Part shown: piece by piece, positions 11,601 through 23,200 of the stretch | Layout: each line of letters opens with the position of its first letter | Numbering within the stretch: position 1 is the stretch's first letter | Origin: Romanomermis culicivorax | Taxonomy: Eukaryota; Nematoda; Enoplea; Mermithida; Mermithidae | Reading direction: 5' to 3' | DNA: 64,000 bases | Assembly (NCBI GenBank): GCA_963922205.1 | Contig: CAWUHX010000168.1 | Coordinates: 387,501-451,500, forward strand | Made by a program: the position numbers and the translations under genes | Notes under the pieces: model-generated | The model's database searches: none | The model's input: the letters and a program-made list of their open reading frames with translations, nothing else | What the model was told of the DNA's origin: nothing

Positions 11601-14600
11601 ATTCAACTTTTTGGGTGAATTACATCGAAAAACTTTGCAAAAAAAGAGCTTTTTTGAGTAGAAAATTGGAAATTTTGGTCGAGTTACATCAAAATTTTGC
11701 AAAAAAAAGCAATTTTGAGTGGCAAACATACTTTTGATTAAATATCGTCAAAATTTTTTTCCAAAAAAAAAACAACTTTTTTGAGCAAAAAAATCAAATT
11801 TTGCATTATATTTCTGGACAATTTTGCTGAAAAAGAGCATTTTTGAGCAAGTAATTTAATATTTTGATCAAAATTTCATCAAAAATTAGTCAAAAATTTT
11901 CCAAGAAAAATCTTTTCCGAGCAGAAAATTCCAATTTGAGGCCCATATTTAATCAAAAATTTAGCAAAAGAAGCGTTTATGCCAAAAATTCAATTTTCTG
12001 ATTAAATTTCATCAAAAATAGTCGAAAATTTTGGAAAAAAGAGCATTTTTGAGTAAAAATTCAAATTCCAGGTTTAATTTCATTAAAATTTTCGAAAAAA
12101 TACAGCATTTTCGAGCCGAAATTACAAATTGTTGGTTAAATTTCACGAAAGATTTTGCAAAAAAAAGACCTTTTTTGAGCAGGAAGTTCAAATTTCAGTT
12201 TTAATTTTATCAAAATTTTTGGAGGAAAAACAGCATTTTTGGAGCAGAAATTTCTAATTTTTGGTGAAATTTTGTCGAAAATTCTACAAAGAAAGAGCTA
12301 TTTTGAAGTAATATTCAACTTTTTTAATTAAATTTCGCCAAAATTTTGCAGAAAAACGAATTTTTTGAGCAAAAAAATCTATTTTTCAATTGAATTTAAT
12401 CAAAATTAAAAAAATTTTTGTTTAAATTGAATTTTTGCTTAAATTTCATCAAAAATTTTGCAAAAAAGAGTTCTTTGGGTGGTAAAATCAAATTTTATCA
12501 AAATTATGCAAAAAAGTGCTTTTTTGAGTAGAAAATCCAAAGTTTTGATTAAATTTTATCAAAATTTTGTAAAATAAGAGCATTTTTTAAGACGGAATCA
12601 TCAAACATTTTACAAAAAAAACTTTTTTGAGCCAATTTTCGGATTAAATTTCATCAAAAATTTTTAAAAAAAGGGCATTTTTTGAGCCGAAAATTCTAAT
12701 TTTTGCTTAATATTAATCACATTTTGCAAAAAAAGTGCATTTTTAAGCAAAAAATTCAAATTTTTGGTTGAATTTCATCGTAAATTTTGCAGAAAAACTT
12801 TTTTTGTGAATAAAATTCAATTTTTCGGTTGAATTTCATCGTAAATTTTGCGAAAATAGTAAATTTTTGAGCAACAAAATCAATTTTTTGGTTGAATTTC
12901 ATCAATAATTTTGAAAAGAAGAGCATTTTCAGCAGAAAATTCAAAATATCGGTTGAATTTTTGAAAAAAAGACCATTTTTGATTAGAAATTTCAAATTTT
13001 TCTGATTTCATGCAAAATTTTGAAAAAAGAGCATTTTTGAGCAGAAATTACAAACTTTTACTTATATTTTATCCAAATTTTGCACAAAAGAGCACTTTTG
13101 AGCAAAATATTCATATTTTTGGGTAAATTTCATCGAAAATTTTGCAAAAAAAGAGCTTTTTGAGTGAAAAATTTAAATTTTTAACTAAATTTTATCAAAA
13201 AATAATTTATCAGAAAAATACCAAAAATAACTTTTTTTGAGCAAAAAATCAATTTTTTGGTTCGGTTCTATCGGAAATTCTGCAAAAAAAAGCTTTTTTG
13301 AACTAGAAATTCAATTTTTTGATTAAATTTCATCGGAAGTTTGTTAAAAAATATGCTTTTTCATCTAATTTTCAAAATTCAATTTTTTTTCAGAATTCAA
13401 AATTTTTTTCGTCTTATAAAAAAATTTTGCGAAAAAGGAGCTTTTTTTTGAGAAAAAATCCAAATTTTCGGTTGAATTTCATCCTAAATTTTTCAAAAAT
13501 AGCTTTTTGAGCGATAAATTCAACTTTTTCGTCAGATTTTGTCAAAATTTTGCGAAAAAAAACAACTTTTTTTGAGCAGAAAATTCGAGTTTTCGGTTAA
13601 ATTTAATTGAAATATTTGTGAGAAAAAAAAATTCTCAGCAAGAAATTCAATTTTATCATTGAATTTCATCAAAAATTTGGCAAAAAAATGATTTTTTGAG
13701 CGGAAAATTCAAATTTTTTTATATTTCATCAAAAATTTTGCAAAAAATGTTTTTTTGAGCAAAAAATTCGAATTTTTAGTTGAATTTTATTAAAATGGTT
13801 GTAAAATTTTACAAAAAAAAAACTTTTTTGAGCACACGATTCAACGTTTGGGTAAAATTTCGTGGAGAATTTTTCAAAAATTTTAATAAAAAACATTTTT
13901 TAAGTAAGAAATTTAATTTTTTGATTGAATTTTATCCGAAAATAGTCGGAAATTTTGCAAAAAAAAATGCTTTTTCCAGCGGAAAATTCAACTTTTTCCT
14001 TTAAATTTCATGGAAAATTATTAAGAAATTTGAAAAAAATTCAAATCGAATTTTTTCCAAAATTCGGATTATTAATAGAAAAAATTTGTTTTTTTTTTTA
14101 TTTTAGCGTTGAATTCACGGTGGGCGATCGACCGGTCAACAAATTTCGTATGATCGAACGTCATTTTTTCCGCGATAAGTTGTTGAAAAGTTTCGATTTC
14201 GAATTCGGTTTTTGTATACCAAATTCGAAAAATACTTGCGAACATATCTACGAATTTCCTCAATTGCCCGAAGATTTGAGTGAGTTTGTTTTTTTTCTGA
14301 CAAAATTTTGCCGAAAATTGAAATTTTCTGCTTTAAAAAAGCCAAAAAATTGCAAAATTTTGGAGGAAACTTGACCTAAAAGTTGACTTTTTTGCTCAAA
14401 AAATAGTTTTTTGAAAAATTTTTGATGAATTCTAGGCCAAAAATTTGTAATTTTCTGCTTAAAAAAACTTTTTCAGGAAATTTTTTGAGAAAATTCAACT
14501 GAAAGCTTGAATTTTTGTGCTGAAAAAAAATTTGTTTTGCGAAATTTTTCTTTAAAATTCTGCCGAAAATTGAAATTTTTTGCTTTAAAAAAGCAAAAAA

Positions 14601-16694
14601 TAGCAGGATATTTGATGGAATTTAGTCGAAAAAATGGAAGCTTTCTTCTCAAAAATGTTTTTTTTTTGAAAAAATTTGCAAAATTTTTGACGAAATTTTT
14701 TTTCTTGAAGAAAGCTTTTTTCGAAAAATTTGAAAATTTTTTGGTGAAATTTAACCGAAAACTTGAATTTTTGTGCTGAAAAAAATCTTTTTTTTTTGCA
14801 GAATTTTTCTTTAGAATTCAGCCGAAATTTGAAATTTTCTGCTTTAAAAATGTTTATTTCCAAAAAAAATTGCAGAATTTCCGGAAAAGTTTGACCTAAA
14901 AGTTGAATTTTGTGCACAAAAAAAATTTACAAAATTTTCTACGAAATTTGACCATAGTTGAATTTTTGCTCAAAAAAGCTTTTTTGAAAATTTTTTTATG
15001 AAATTTAGCCGAAAAGTTAAATTTTCTGCTCAAAAAAGTCTTTTTTTCAAAAACTTTGCTAAAAATTTTTACGAAATTTTACCTAAAAGTTGAAGTTATT
15101 GCTCGAAAAAATTTGTTTTTTTGTTGAATTTTTGATGAAATCTAAGCCGAAAATTGAAATTTTCTGCTCAAAAAAACAATTTTTTTGGAAAATTCGAAAA
15201 ATTTTTCACGAAATTCATCCGAAAATTGGGATTTTCTGTTTTACAAAAGTTGTTTTTTGTAAAAATTTTTCATGAGATTTAATCGGAAAATTGAATTTCT
15301 TGCTGAAAAAAAGTTGATTTTTTGATGAGATCCAGCCCAAAAATTGACTGAATTTTCGGCTTTAAAAAATTTTTTGTGTGAAAAATTCCGCAAATTTTTC
15401 ATTAAATTCAACCGAAAAATTAAAATTCTTGCTGGAAAAAAGTTGATTTTTTGCTAAATTTTTGATGAAATTCAGCCCAAAATTGACATATCCTGCTTTA
15501 AAAAAATTTTTTGGGAAAAATTCCGCAAATTTTCCATTAAATCCAATCGAAAATTTAATTTTCTTGCACGAAAAAATGTTTTTTTTCGTCAAATTTTTGA
15601 TGAAATTTGAGGCCAAAAATTGCAGTTTTCTGCTTAAAAAAAATTTTTGGAAAAAATTTGCAAAATTATTGATAAAATTTGGCCAAAAAAAATATGATTT
15701 TCTGGTCAAAAATTTTTTTTTCGAAAAGATGTTTTTAATTTTTTTTCATTTTTTTAAAAAATTCGACAATTTTTTATGAAATTTAAGCAGAAAATTGAAT
15801 TTCTTGCGGAAAAAAAGTTGATTTTTTGCTGAATTTTTGATGAAACTTAACCGAAAATTGAATTTTCTGTCTAAAATTTTTTTTTTTGAAAAAATTCCGC
15901 GAATTTTTCATGAAATTTAATCGGAAAATTGAATTTCTTGCTGAAAAAAAGTAGATTTTTTGATGAAATCCAGCCGAAAATTGACTGAATTTTCGGCTTT
16001 AAAAAATTTTTTTTGTGAAAAATTTCGCAAATTTTTTATGAAATTTAGCCGAAAAGTTTAATTTCTTGTTGAAAAAAAGTTGATTTTTTGCTAAATTTTG
16101 ATGAAATTTAGCCGAAAATTGACATTTTTTGCTGAAAAAATTTTTTGTTGGGAAAAAATTTCGCAAATTTTTTAATGAAATTTAACCGAAAAATTGAATT
16201 TCTTGTTGAAAAAAAGTTGATTTTTTGCTAATTTTTGATGAAATTTAGCCGAAAATTGACAATTTCTGCTGAAAAAATTTTTTGTTGGGAAAAAATTCCG
16301 CAAATTTTTAATGAAATTTAACCGAAAATTTGAATTTCTTGCAGGAAAAAAATGTTTTTTTCCGTCAAATTTTTGGTGAAATTTGAGCCAAAAATTGCAG
16401 TTTTCTGCTTTAAAAAAATTTTTTTTTTTTAAATTTTGCCAAAAAAATATGATTTTCTGGTCAAAAAATTTTTTTCTTCGAAAAAATGTTTTAATTTTTT
16501 TTCATTTTTTCAAAAAATTCGACAATTTTTTATGAAATTTAACCAAAAAAATGTAATTAGAATTTTTTTGTTTTTTAGTTCAACAAATGATTCGTAGCCC
16601 TTACGAAACTAAATCGGACAGTTTTTATTTCGTCGACGATCAATTAATTATGCATAATAAAGCCGATTACGCTTACAATGGCGGCGAAGCATAA
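8562..16694 (+). CDS. unc-119: UNC-119 homolog, lipid-binding trafficking chaperone (5 exons, 205 aa)
   Basis: Join 8562-8661, 10141-10251, 10454-10571, 14107-14279 and 16579-16694: 618 nt, all introns GT-AG, phases matching. The product follows the UNC119/PDE6-delta family from its start region ([12 protein letters not shown]) through [60 protein letters not shown] and [18 protein letters not shown] to [19 protein letters not shown]. Family members form a beta-sandwich that holds N-myristoylated cargo such as G-protein alpha subunits, which ARL-type GTPases release at cilia; in C. elegans the gene is needed for nervous-system organisation. The N-terminus before the conserved core is about 20 residues, shorter than in human or C. 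elegans, so an upstream coding exon may be missing. The exons are much GC-richer than the repeat-filled introns. The family assignment is secure. Confidence 0.95.
8662..10140. repeat. unc-119 intron 1: degenerate ~75-bp AT-rich repeats
   Basis: From about 8760 to 9960 a unit recurs, approximately GAATTTTAAGGTGAAATTCA, TTGAAAATTTTGCAAAAA, then CAACTTTTT...CAAATTTTGCAAAATTTTAGACTTTTT. No exon-like or conserved stretch was found. The intron ends in a poly-T tract and TTTTCTAG. Confidence 0.75.
10141..10251 (+). CDS. unc-119: unc-119 coding exon 2
   Basis: Acceptor TTTTTTCTAG, donor CG|GTAAAT. Encodes [15 protein letters not shown] and the [16 protein letters not shown] strand region, which is strongly conserved in the family. 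Confidence 0.95.
10252..10453. other. unc-119 intron 2 (short, A/T homopolymer-rich)
   Basis: About 200 bp of A/T runs with no repeat unit I can define, ending in TTTTTTTAG. It is the only short intron in this gene. Confidence 0.85.
10454..10571 (+). CDS. unc-119: unc-119 coding exon 3
   Basis: Starts with an acidic stretch ([16 protein letters not shown]) at the position of the variable loop in the family, then the conserved [10 protein letters not shown] and LRLKHVGA. Donor AC|GTAAAT. Confidence 0.95.
10572..14106 (-). repeat. unc-119 intron 3: 65-70 bp repeat array in inverted orientation
   Basis: From about 10680 to 14050 the unit reads on + as TTTTTGAGCAGAAAATTCAA, ATTTTTGGTTGAATTTCATC, then AAAAATTTTGCAAAAAAAG. 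Its reverse complement matches the unit of the 420-8460 and intron 4 arrays, with TGCAAAATTTTGATGAAATT and GAATTTTTTGCTCAAAAA in the same order. The array is therefore inverted relative to its neighbours. No coding stretch is seen. The acceptor is TTTTATTTTAG at 14106. Confidence 0.82.
14107..14279 (+). CDS. unc-119: unc-119 coding exon 4
   Basis: Encodes [20 protein letters not shown], then [20 protein letters not shown] and [14 protein letters not shown], the most conserved block of the family. Donor TTGA|GTGAGT. Intron arrays of opposite orientation lie on either side. Confidence 0.97.
14280..16578 (+). repeat. unc-119 intron 4: 65-80 bp repeat array in direct orientation
   Basis: The unit reads GATGAAATTTAGCCGAAAAT, TGAATTTCTTGCTGAAAAAA, then a TTTT-GAAAAATTCCGCAAATTTTT-like segment. 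It has the same orientation as the array left of the gene and is opposite to intron 3. Local higher-order copies of about 120-130 bp occur at 15900-16400. No exon-like sequence is seen. Confidence 0.82.
16579..16694 (+). CDS. unc-119: unc-119 coding exon 5 with stop
   Basis: Acceptor TTTTTTAG. Encodes [38 protein letters not shown] and TAA at 16692-16694. The family ends in the same HNKADY(S/A)Y motif. Confidence 0.96.
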
Positions 16695-16698
16695 TTTA

Positions 16699-16704
16699 AA
16701 TAAA
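16699..16704 (+). terminator. Possible poly(A) signal AATAAA after unc-119
   Basis: AATAAA starts 5 nt after the stop codon. It would give a very short 3' UTR, which is not rare in nematodes. Other A/T-rich signals nearby could be used instead. Confidence 0.35.
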
Positions 16705-16720
16705 AAATTAATTTAATTTT

Positions 16721-19330
16721 AATTTAAATTTTTTGAAAAAAATTCAATTTAATTTTTTTTTGGAAAAAAAGTTAAAATTTTAAATTTTTTTCGAAAAATA
16801 TTGAAATTTGAATTTTTTCCAAAAAAATTAAATTTTAAGTTTCTTTCGATTTTTTAAAATATTTATTTTTTTAAAATTTAATTGTGATTCTAATTTGCGT
16901 AAATTTGATTTTTTTATACCGTCTTAATGAACTATATTTATATAAATGCATGGCGAATCTCGAAAAAGACGTGTAAAATATAAATTTTTTGAGTAAATTT
17001 AGAAATTTAATTTGAAAAGTAAAAAATTCATGATTTTTTTGTGATTTTTTTCAGTTTTTCAAGTGCGATTTTTCCGAAAAGTGTTTAAAAAGCATTATGC
17101 ATATTGTCCATAAATTAGAATTTTCTGCTCAGAAAAAAGCTTTTTTCCCTGAAATTTAGAAAATTTTTGACGGAATTTTAGCAAAAATTCGAATTTTTCT
17201 ATCGAAAATGGGAAATTTTTTTAAAAATTCAACCTTAACTTGAACTTTGTGCCGAGAAAAAGATTTTTTTACCAAATTTCTTAATCGAAATTCAGCCGAA
17301 AATTCGGATTTTTCACTTAAAAAACGTTTTTTTTTAAATTTGGAGAATTTTCTGCAAGAAATAAAAAAATGATAAAAAATTCGCGTTTTTGCTAGAAAAA
17401 AACAATTTTTGTACAGAAATTTGTAAAATTTTCAACAAAGAAATTCGAATTTTTCGCTAAAAAAACATTTTTCAACAGAAATTTCAAGAATTAAAGAAAA
17501 AAATTATCATTTCTGCTGAAAAAAATATTTTTCAGCAAAATTTTTGACGAAATATGATTGAAAATTCGCATTTTTTGCTGGAAAAAAATTTTGTACAAAA
17601 ATTTTATCAAAAAAAATTAGAATTTTTCGCTAAAAAAACATTTTTCTTCAAAAATTTAAAGAAAAAAACTATTTCTGCTGAAAAAAATTTTTTTCAAACA
17701 AATTTTTGACGAAATATGATTAAAAATTTTCATTTTTTACCAGAAAAAAAGCAATTTTGTACAGAAATTTGTACAATTTTCGACGATAAAAGACGGATTT
17801 TTTACTGAAAAATTTTTTTTCAACAAAATTTTCAACGAAATCAACGATAAAATATTTGAACTTTTTCAAAGAAAAAGGCAATTTTTTTGGAAAAAATTTC
17901 TAAAATTTTTAACAAAATTCGAATTTTGCACTCTTGAAAAAACAGTTTTCCTGAAAATTTCGGATAATTTGCTGCAAGAATTTGAAGGAAAAATTGGATT
18001 TTCCGCCCATAAAAAATTTTTTATGGGAAAATTTTTGGCGAAATGCGACGGGAAATTTGCATTTTTTGCCAGAATGTATGCAGCTTTGTACGAAAATTAT
18101 TAAAAATTTCAGCAAAATTCAACCAAAAATTCGAATTTTTCAGTAAAAAAACATTTTTAACAGAAATACCAAGAAAAAGAATTGAGACTTCTGCTAAAAA
18201 AAATCTTTTTCAGCAAAATTTTCGACGAAATGTGAGTCAAAATCCGCATTTTTAGCCAGAAAAAAGTACTTTTGCACAAAAATTTACAAGTTTCAAGGAA
18301 AAATTCGAATTTTCCACGCAAAAAACGCATTTTTCTACGAAAATTTGGAATATTTTCCAGAAGAATTCAAAGAAAAAAATTGAAATTTCTGTTGAAAAAA
18401 CTTTTTTCAGCAAAATTTTGGACGGAATGTGAATGAAAATTCGCTTTTTTTTGCTAGAAAAGAAGCAATTTTGTACGAAAAATTGCAAGTTTCAACGAAA
18501 AATTCGAATTTTTTCACAAAAACTTGGAGAATTTAAAGACAAAATTTTGAAATTTCTGCTCGAAAAAATTCTTTTTCAGGAAAATTTTCGACGAAATGTG
18601 ACTGAAAATTTACATTTTTAGCAAGAAAAAAACCGATTTTGTACGAAAATTTGCAAAAGCTTCCACCAAAAAATTCGAATTTTCCACTCAAAAAAACATT
18701 TTTCCACAAAAATTTGCTGGAAAAAATCAATTTTGTACGAAAATTTTTAAAATTTCCAACAAAATTCGAATTTTTCACTCAGAAAAAGAAATTTTCCTAC
18801 AAAAATTTGGAGAATTTAAAGAAAAACATTATAATTTTTGGCGCAAGAAATCATTTTCAGCAAAGTTTTTGACGAAATGTTACTGAAAATTGACATTTTT
18901 GATAAGAAAAAAAGCAATTTTGTACGAAAATTTGCAAGTTTCAACGAAAAATTCGAATTTTTCACTCAAAGAGAAAAACATTTTTGTATAAAAATTTTGA
19001 GAATTTAAACAAAAAAATTGTAATTTTTGGTCAAAAAAATTTTTTTCGAGCAGAACTTTCGACAAAATGTGACTGAAAATTCACATTTTGAGCAGGAAAA
19101 AAATTTTTTACGAAAACTTGTAAAATTTTCAACAAAAAATTCGAATAATCCACTAAAAAAAAACATTTTTTCACAAAAATTTCAAGAATTTAAAGAAAAA
19201 AACTGAATTTTCTGCTAAAAAAAATATTTTCCAGCAAAATTTTTGACTGAATATGGATAAAAACCCCATTTTTTGCTGGAAAAAAAGCAATTTTGTACGA
19301 AAATTTGTAATTTCTCCAACAAAATTCGAA
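16721..19330. repeat. Right copy of the segmental duplication (unc-119 3' flank and array)
   Basis: Matches window positions 1-2190. Up to about 17100 it is non-array 3' flank. It includes ATGGCGAATCTCGAAAAAGA followed by CGTGTAA, kept in both copies. From about 17100 it is the array with units near 185 bp. Homology fades at about 19330. Confidence 0.8.
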
Positions 19331-19960
19331 TTTCTCACTCAAAAAAAAGAAATTTTCCACAAGAAATTAAACAAAAAATTGAAATTTATGCTCAAAAAGA
19401 CGTTTTTGATCAATATTTCCGTTGGAATGTGACTGGAAATTAATATTTTAATTCACTAAAAACGATTTTGTAGGAAAATTTGTAAAATTTTCAAGAAAAT
19501 TCAACGAAAAATTCGAAATCGTTACTAAAAAAAAATTTTTTTCCTACAAAAATTTTGAAAATTTAAGGAAAAAAATGAAATTTGTGCTAAAAAAATCTTT
19601 TCCAGCAAAATTTTTCACGGATTTTTTCGAATTTTCTGCTAGAAAAATGAACAATTTTGTAGAAAAAAAATTTTAAAATTTACATCAAAATTCCATTTTT
19701 TCACTCGAAAAAAAACATTATTCTACAAAAATTTCGAGAATTTAAAAGAAAAATTGAAATTTCTACTGAAAAAAAGTTTTTTCAGGATGATTTTTTAACG
19801 AAATGTGACTGGAAATTTACATTTTTAGCAAGAAAAAAAAACCAATTTTGAACGAGAATTTACAAAATTTTCAAAAAAATTCGAGAAAAATGTGCAAGGT
19901 CGAGCAAATTTTCTTTTAAATTTTAAACAAAAAAATCCATAAATTTACATAAACACTTAA
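17100..19960. repeat. Degenerate AT-rich array between unc-119 and RPRD1
   Basis: Repeats of about 145-185 bp contain TTCGACGAAATGTGACTGAA, AATTTGCATTTTT, GCAATTTTGTACGAAAATTT and AATTCGAATTTTTC segments. It continues beyond the duplicated part, increasingly degenerate, to the 3' end of RPRD1. The frames inside are low-complexity and I call no gene. Confidence 0.8.
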
Positions 19961-20014
19961 AAATGACAATTTACACTCAATTTTGTAAAATGTTACACTT
20001 TTTCAAAAAAAAAA

Positions 20015-20255
20015 TCATTTTAAAGTGAACAAATCGCCGGCGCTGGGCAAACGACTAAAGTCCGGTAATTTGGACATGTCGGGCAAAGATTCGACGTGCC
20101 TGTTTAGGTCCTCTCGTTCTTTAAACATTTGTTGTAATTTTTCCTTATATTCTTTCAAAGATTGTTCATCTTTTTCCAATAGACAACGTTGACCTCGTGT
20201 AAACGCTCGTAATTTGTCCAAAATGTTACTCCTGGTGGTCATTTCGTCGTCTAAT
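20015..20255 (-). CDS. RPRD1: RPRD1 exon 5 (C-terminus)
   Basis: Acceptor TTTATTCAG. The split codon AG|A gives Arg in IYNTRLDDEM, matching human EYNGRLAAEL. It ends LPSAGDLFTLK and TGA at 20017-20015. Confidence 0.94.
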
Positions 20256-23200
20256 CTGAATAAAAAAACAATAATTTAAACGAAAAAAGTTGAAAAAGAT
20301 TTAATTTTCAAATTTTTTTACAATTTTAAATTTTCAAAACTTTTTACAATTTTCAATTTTTAAATTTTTCTACAATTCTCAATTTTTAAAATTTTTTAGA
20401 ATTTTTAATTCTTTCCACAATTTTTTATTCTTAAATTTTTCTAGAATTTTTCATTTCAACATAGTAAAATTTTCAATTTTTTTAAAATTTTAAATCTACA
20501 AATTTTTTTACAATTTCTAATTTTTGAATTCTTCCAGAATTTTTATTTGTCAAATTTTTTTACATTTTTTAAATTTAGAAATTTCTTACAATTTTTAATT
20601 TTTTAAATTTTTCAATTTTTAATTCTTTCCAGAATTTTTTATTCTTAGATTTTTCTAGAATTTTTCATTTTTAAATTTTTTCAACATTGTAAAATTTTTA
20701 AATTTTTTTACAATTTTCAAATTTTCTTACAATTTCTAATTTTCAAATTTTTAAAAATTTAAAATTTTCAAATTTTTTAACAATTTATAATTTTTAAATT
20801 TTTCCAGCATTTTTCATTTTTAAATTCTTTTACAAATTTAATTTTTTTACAATTTCTAATTTTTAAATTCTTCCAGAATTTTTATTTGTCAAATTTTTTT
20901 ACATTTTTTAATTTTACAAATTTCTTACAATTTTCAATTTTTAAAACTTTTTAGAATTTTCAATTTTTAATTCCTTCCACAATTTTTTATTCTTAAATTT
21001 TTCTAGAATTTTTCAGTTTTAAATTTTTTCAACATTGTAAAATTTTTAAATTTTTTTACAATTTTCAAATTTTCTTACAATTTCTAATTTTCAAATTTTT
21101 TAAAATTTAAAATTTTCAAATTTTTCGACAATTTGTAATTTTTAAATTTTTCCAAGATTTTTCATTTTTAAATTCTTTTACAAATTTAATTTTTTTACAA
21201 TTTCTAATTTTTGAATTCTTCCAGAATTTTTACTTGTCAAATTTTTTTACATTTTTTAATTTTAGAAATTTCTTACAATTTTCAATTTTTAAAACTTTTT
21301 AGAATTTTCAATTTTTAATTCTTTCCAGAATTTTTTATTCTTAGATTTTTCTAGAATTTTTAATTTTTAAATTTTTTCAACATTGTAAAATTTTTAAATT
21401 TTTTTACAATTTTCAAATTTTCTTACAATTTCTAATTTTCAAATTTTTAAAAATTTAAAATTTTCAAATTTTTCGACAATTTATAATTTTTAAATTTTTC
21501 CAGCATTTTTCATTTTTAAATTCTTTTACAAATTTAATTTTTTTACAATTTCTAATTTTTAAATTCTTCCAGAATTTTTACTTGTTAAATTTTTTTACAT
21601 TTTCTAACTTTTGGGATTTTTTACAATTTTCAATTTTTAAAATTTTTTAGAATTTTCAATTTTTAATTACTTCCACAATTTTTTATTCTTAAATTTTTCT
21701 AGAATTTTTCAGTTTTAAATTTTTTCAACATTGTAAAATTGTAAAATTTTTTTACAATTTTTAATTTTCTTACAATTTCTAATTTTCAAATTTTTTTACA
21801 ATTTTTAATTTTCTTACAATTTCTAATTTTCAAATTTTTTTACAATTTCTAATTTTCAGATTTTTAAAAATTTTAAATTTTTAAATTTTTCCAAGATTTT
21901 TCATTTTTAAATTCTTTTACAAATTTAGTTTTTTTACAATTTCTAATTTTTAAATTCTTCCAGAATTTTTACTTGTTGAATTTTTTACATTTTCTAACTT
22001 TTGAGATTTTTTACAATTTTCAATTTTTAAAGTTTTTCAGAATTTTTAATTTTTAATTCTTCCCAGAATTTTTTATTCTTAGATTTTTCTAGAATTTTTT
22101 ATTTTTAAATTTTTTAAACATGATACAATTTTTAAATTTTTTACAATTTTTAATTTTCTTACAATTTCTAATTTTCAAATTTTTTTACAATTTATAATTT
22201 TTGAATTTTTCCAGCATTTTTCATTTTTAAATTTGTTTACAATTTCTAATTTTTTAATTTTTTCACAATTTTTGATTATTAAATTTTATTACAATTTCTA
22301 ATTTTCAAATTTTTTAAGAAAAAATTTTTACATAATTTTAAAATCTATCGATTAGCAAAAATTGCTATTTGTTCAAATTTAAAATTTTCGAAAATTTTCA
22401 ATTCCAAAAAACTATAAAAATGAACCAATTTCGATATTTAAAATTTATTAATTATAATTTTCAATAATTCCAAAATTTCAAAATTCAAAAAGTTCAAAAT
22501 TTCAATTTTTTTTAAAAAATTTCGAAAAAAAATTCAAAATTCGAGAAATTGAACAAATTCGTAATTTTAAAGCTTAAAAACTTTAAATTTTAAATTTGAA
22601 AAATCCAGATTGCGTCGTTCTAAACTTTATTATATATCAGCATTTTTAAATTTGAAGCTTTTAAAATTCTAAAATTTAGAGATTTTAAATTTAAAAAAGT
22701 TGAAAGTTAAAAGATTCAAAATTTTTAGGTTTTAAATTTCAAAATTCAGAGACATCAACATTCGGGATATCTAAATTCTGAATTTCAAAATTCTAAATTC
22801 AAAATTTCAAAACTAGAATGTTAAAAAATTTAAATATCAAAATTCTAAACTTAATCATTTCAATATTGAAAATTTCAAATTTCTCAAAATTTCAGAATTT
22901 TAAAATTTACAACTTTCAAAATTTTAAAATTTTAAAAACTCTCAATTTTGAAATTTTAATGTTCTGGATATTAAGATTTTATAATTTTAAACTCTAAAAT
23001 TGTAAATTTCCAAATTCTGAATTTCAAAATTACAAATTTCAATAATTGCGAAATTCTAAATCAAATTCTAAAATTTGGTGTGCGTAAAATAAAGCTACGC
23101 TTATGCAAATTCTAACTTTACACTAAATTCTGAAATTTGATATGTAAAACATGATGTCATAGTTATGAAAATGATTACTTTACACTGAATTCTAAAATGT

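Noticed and set aside
20280-22330. TTCTAGAA words resembling heat-shock half sites
   Set aside because: Only two of the three units match, and they arise repeatedly from the A/T repeat itself.
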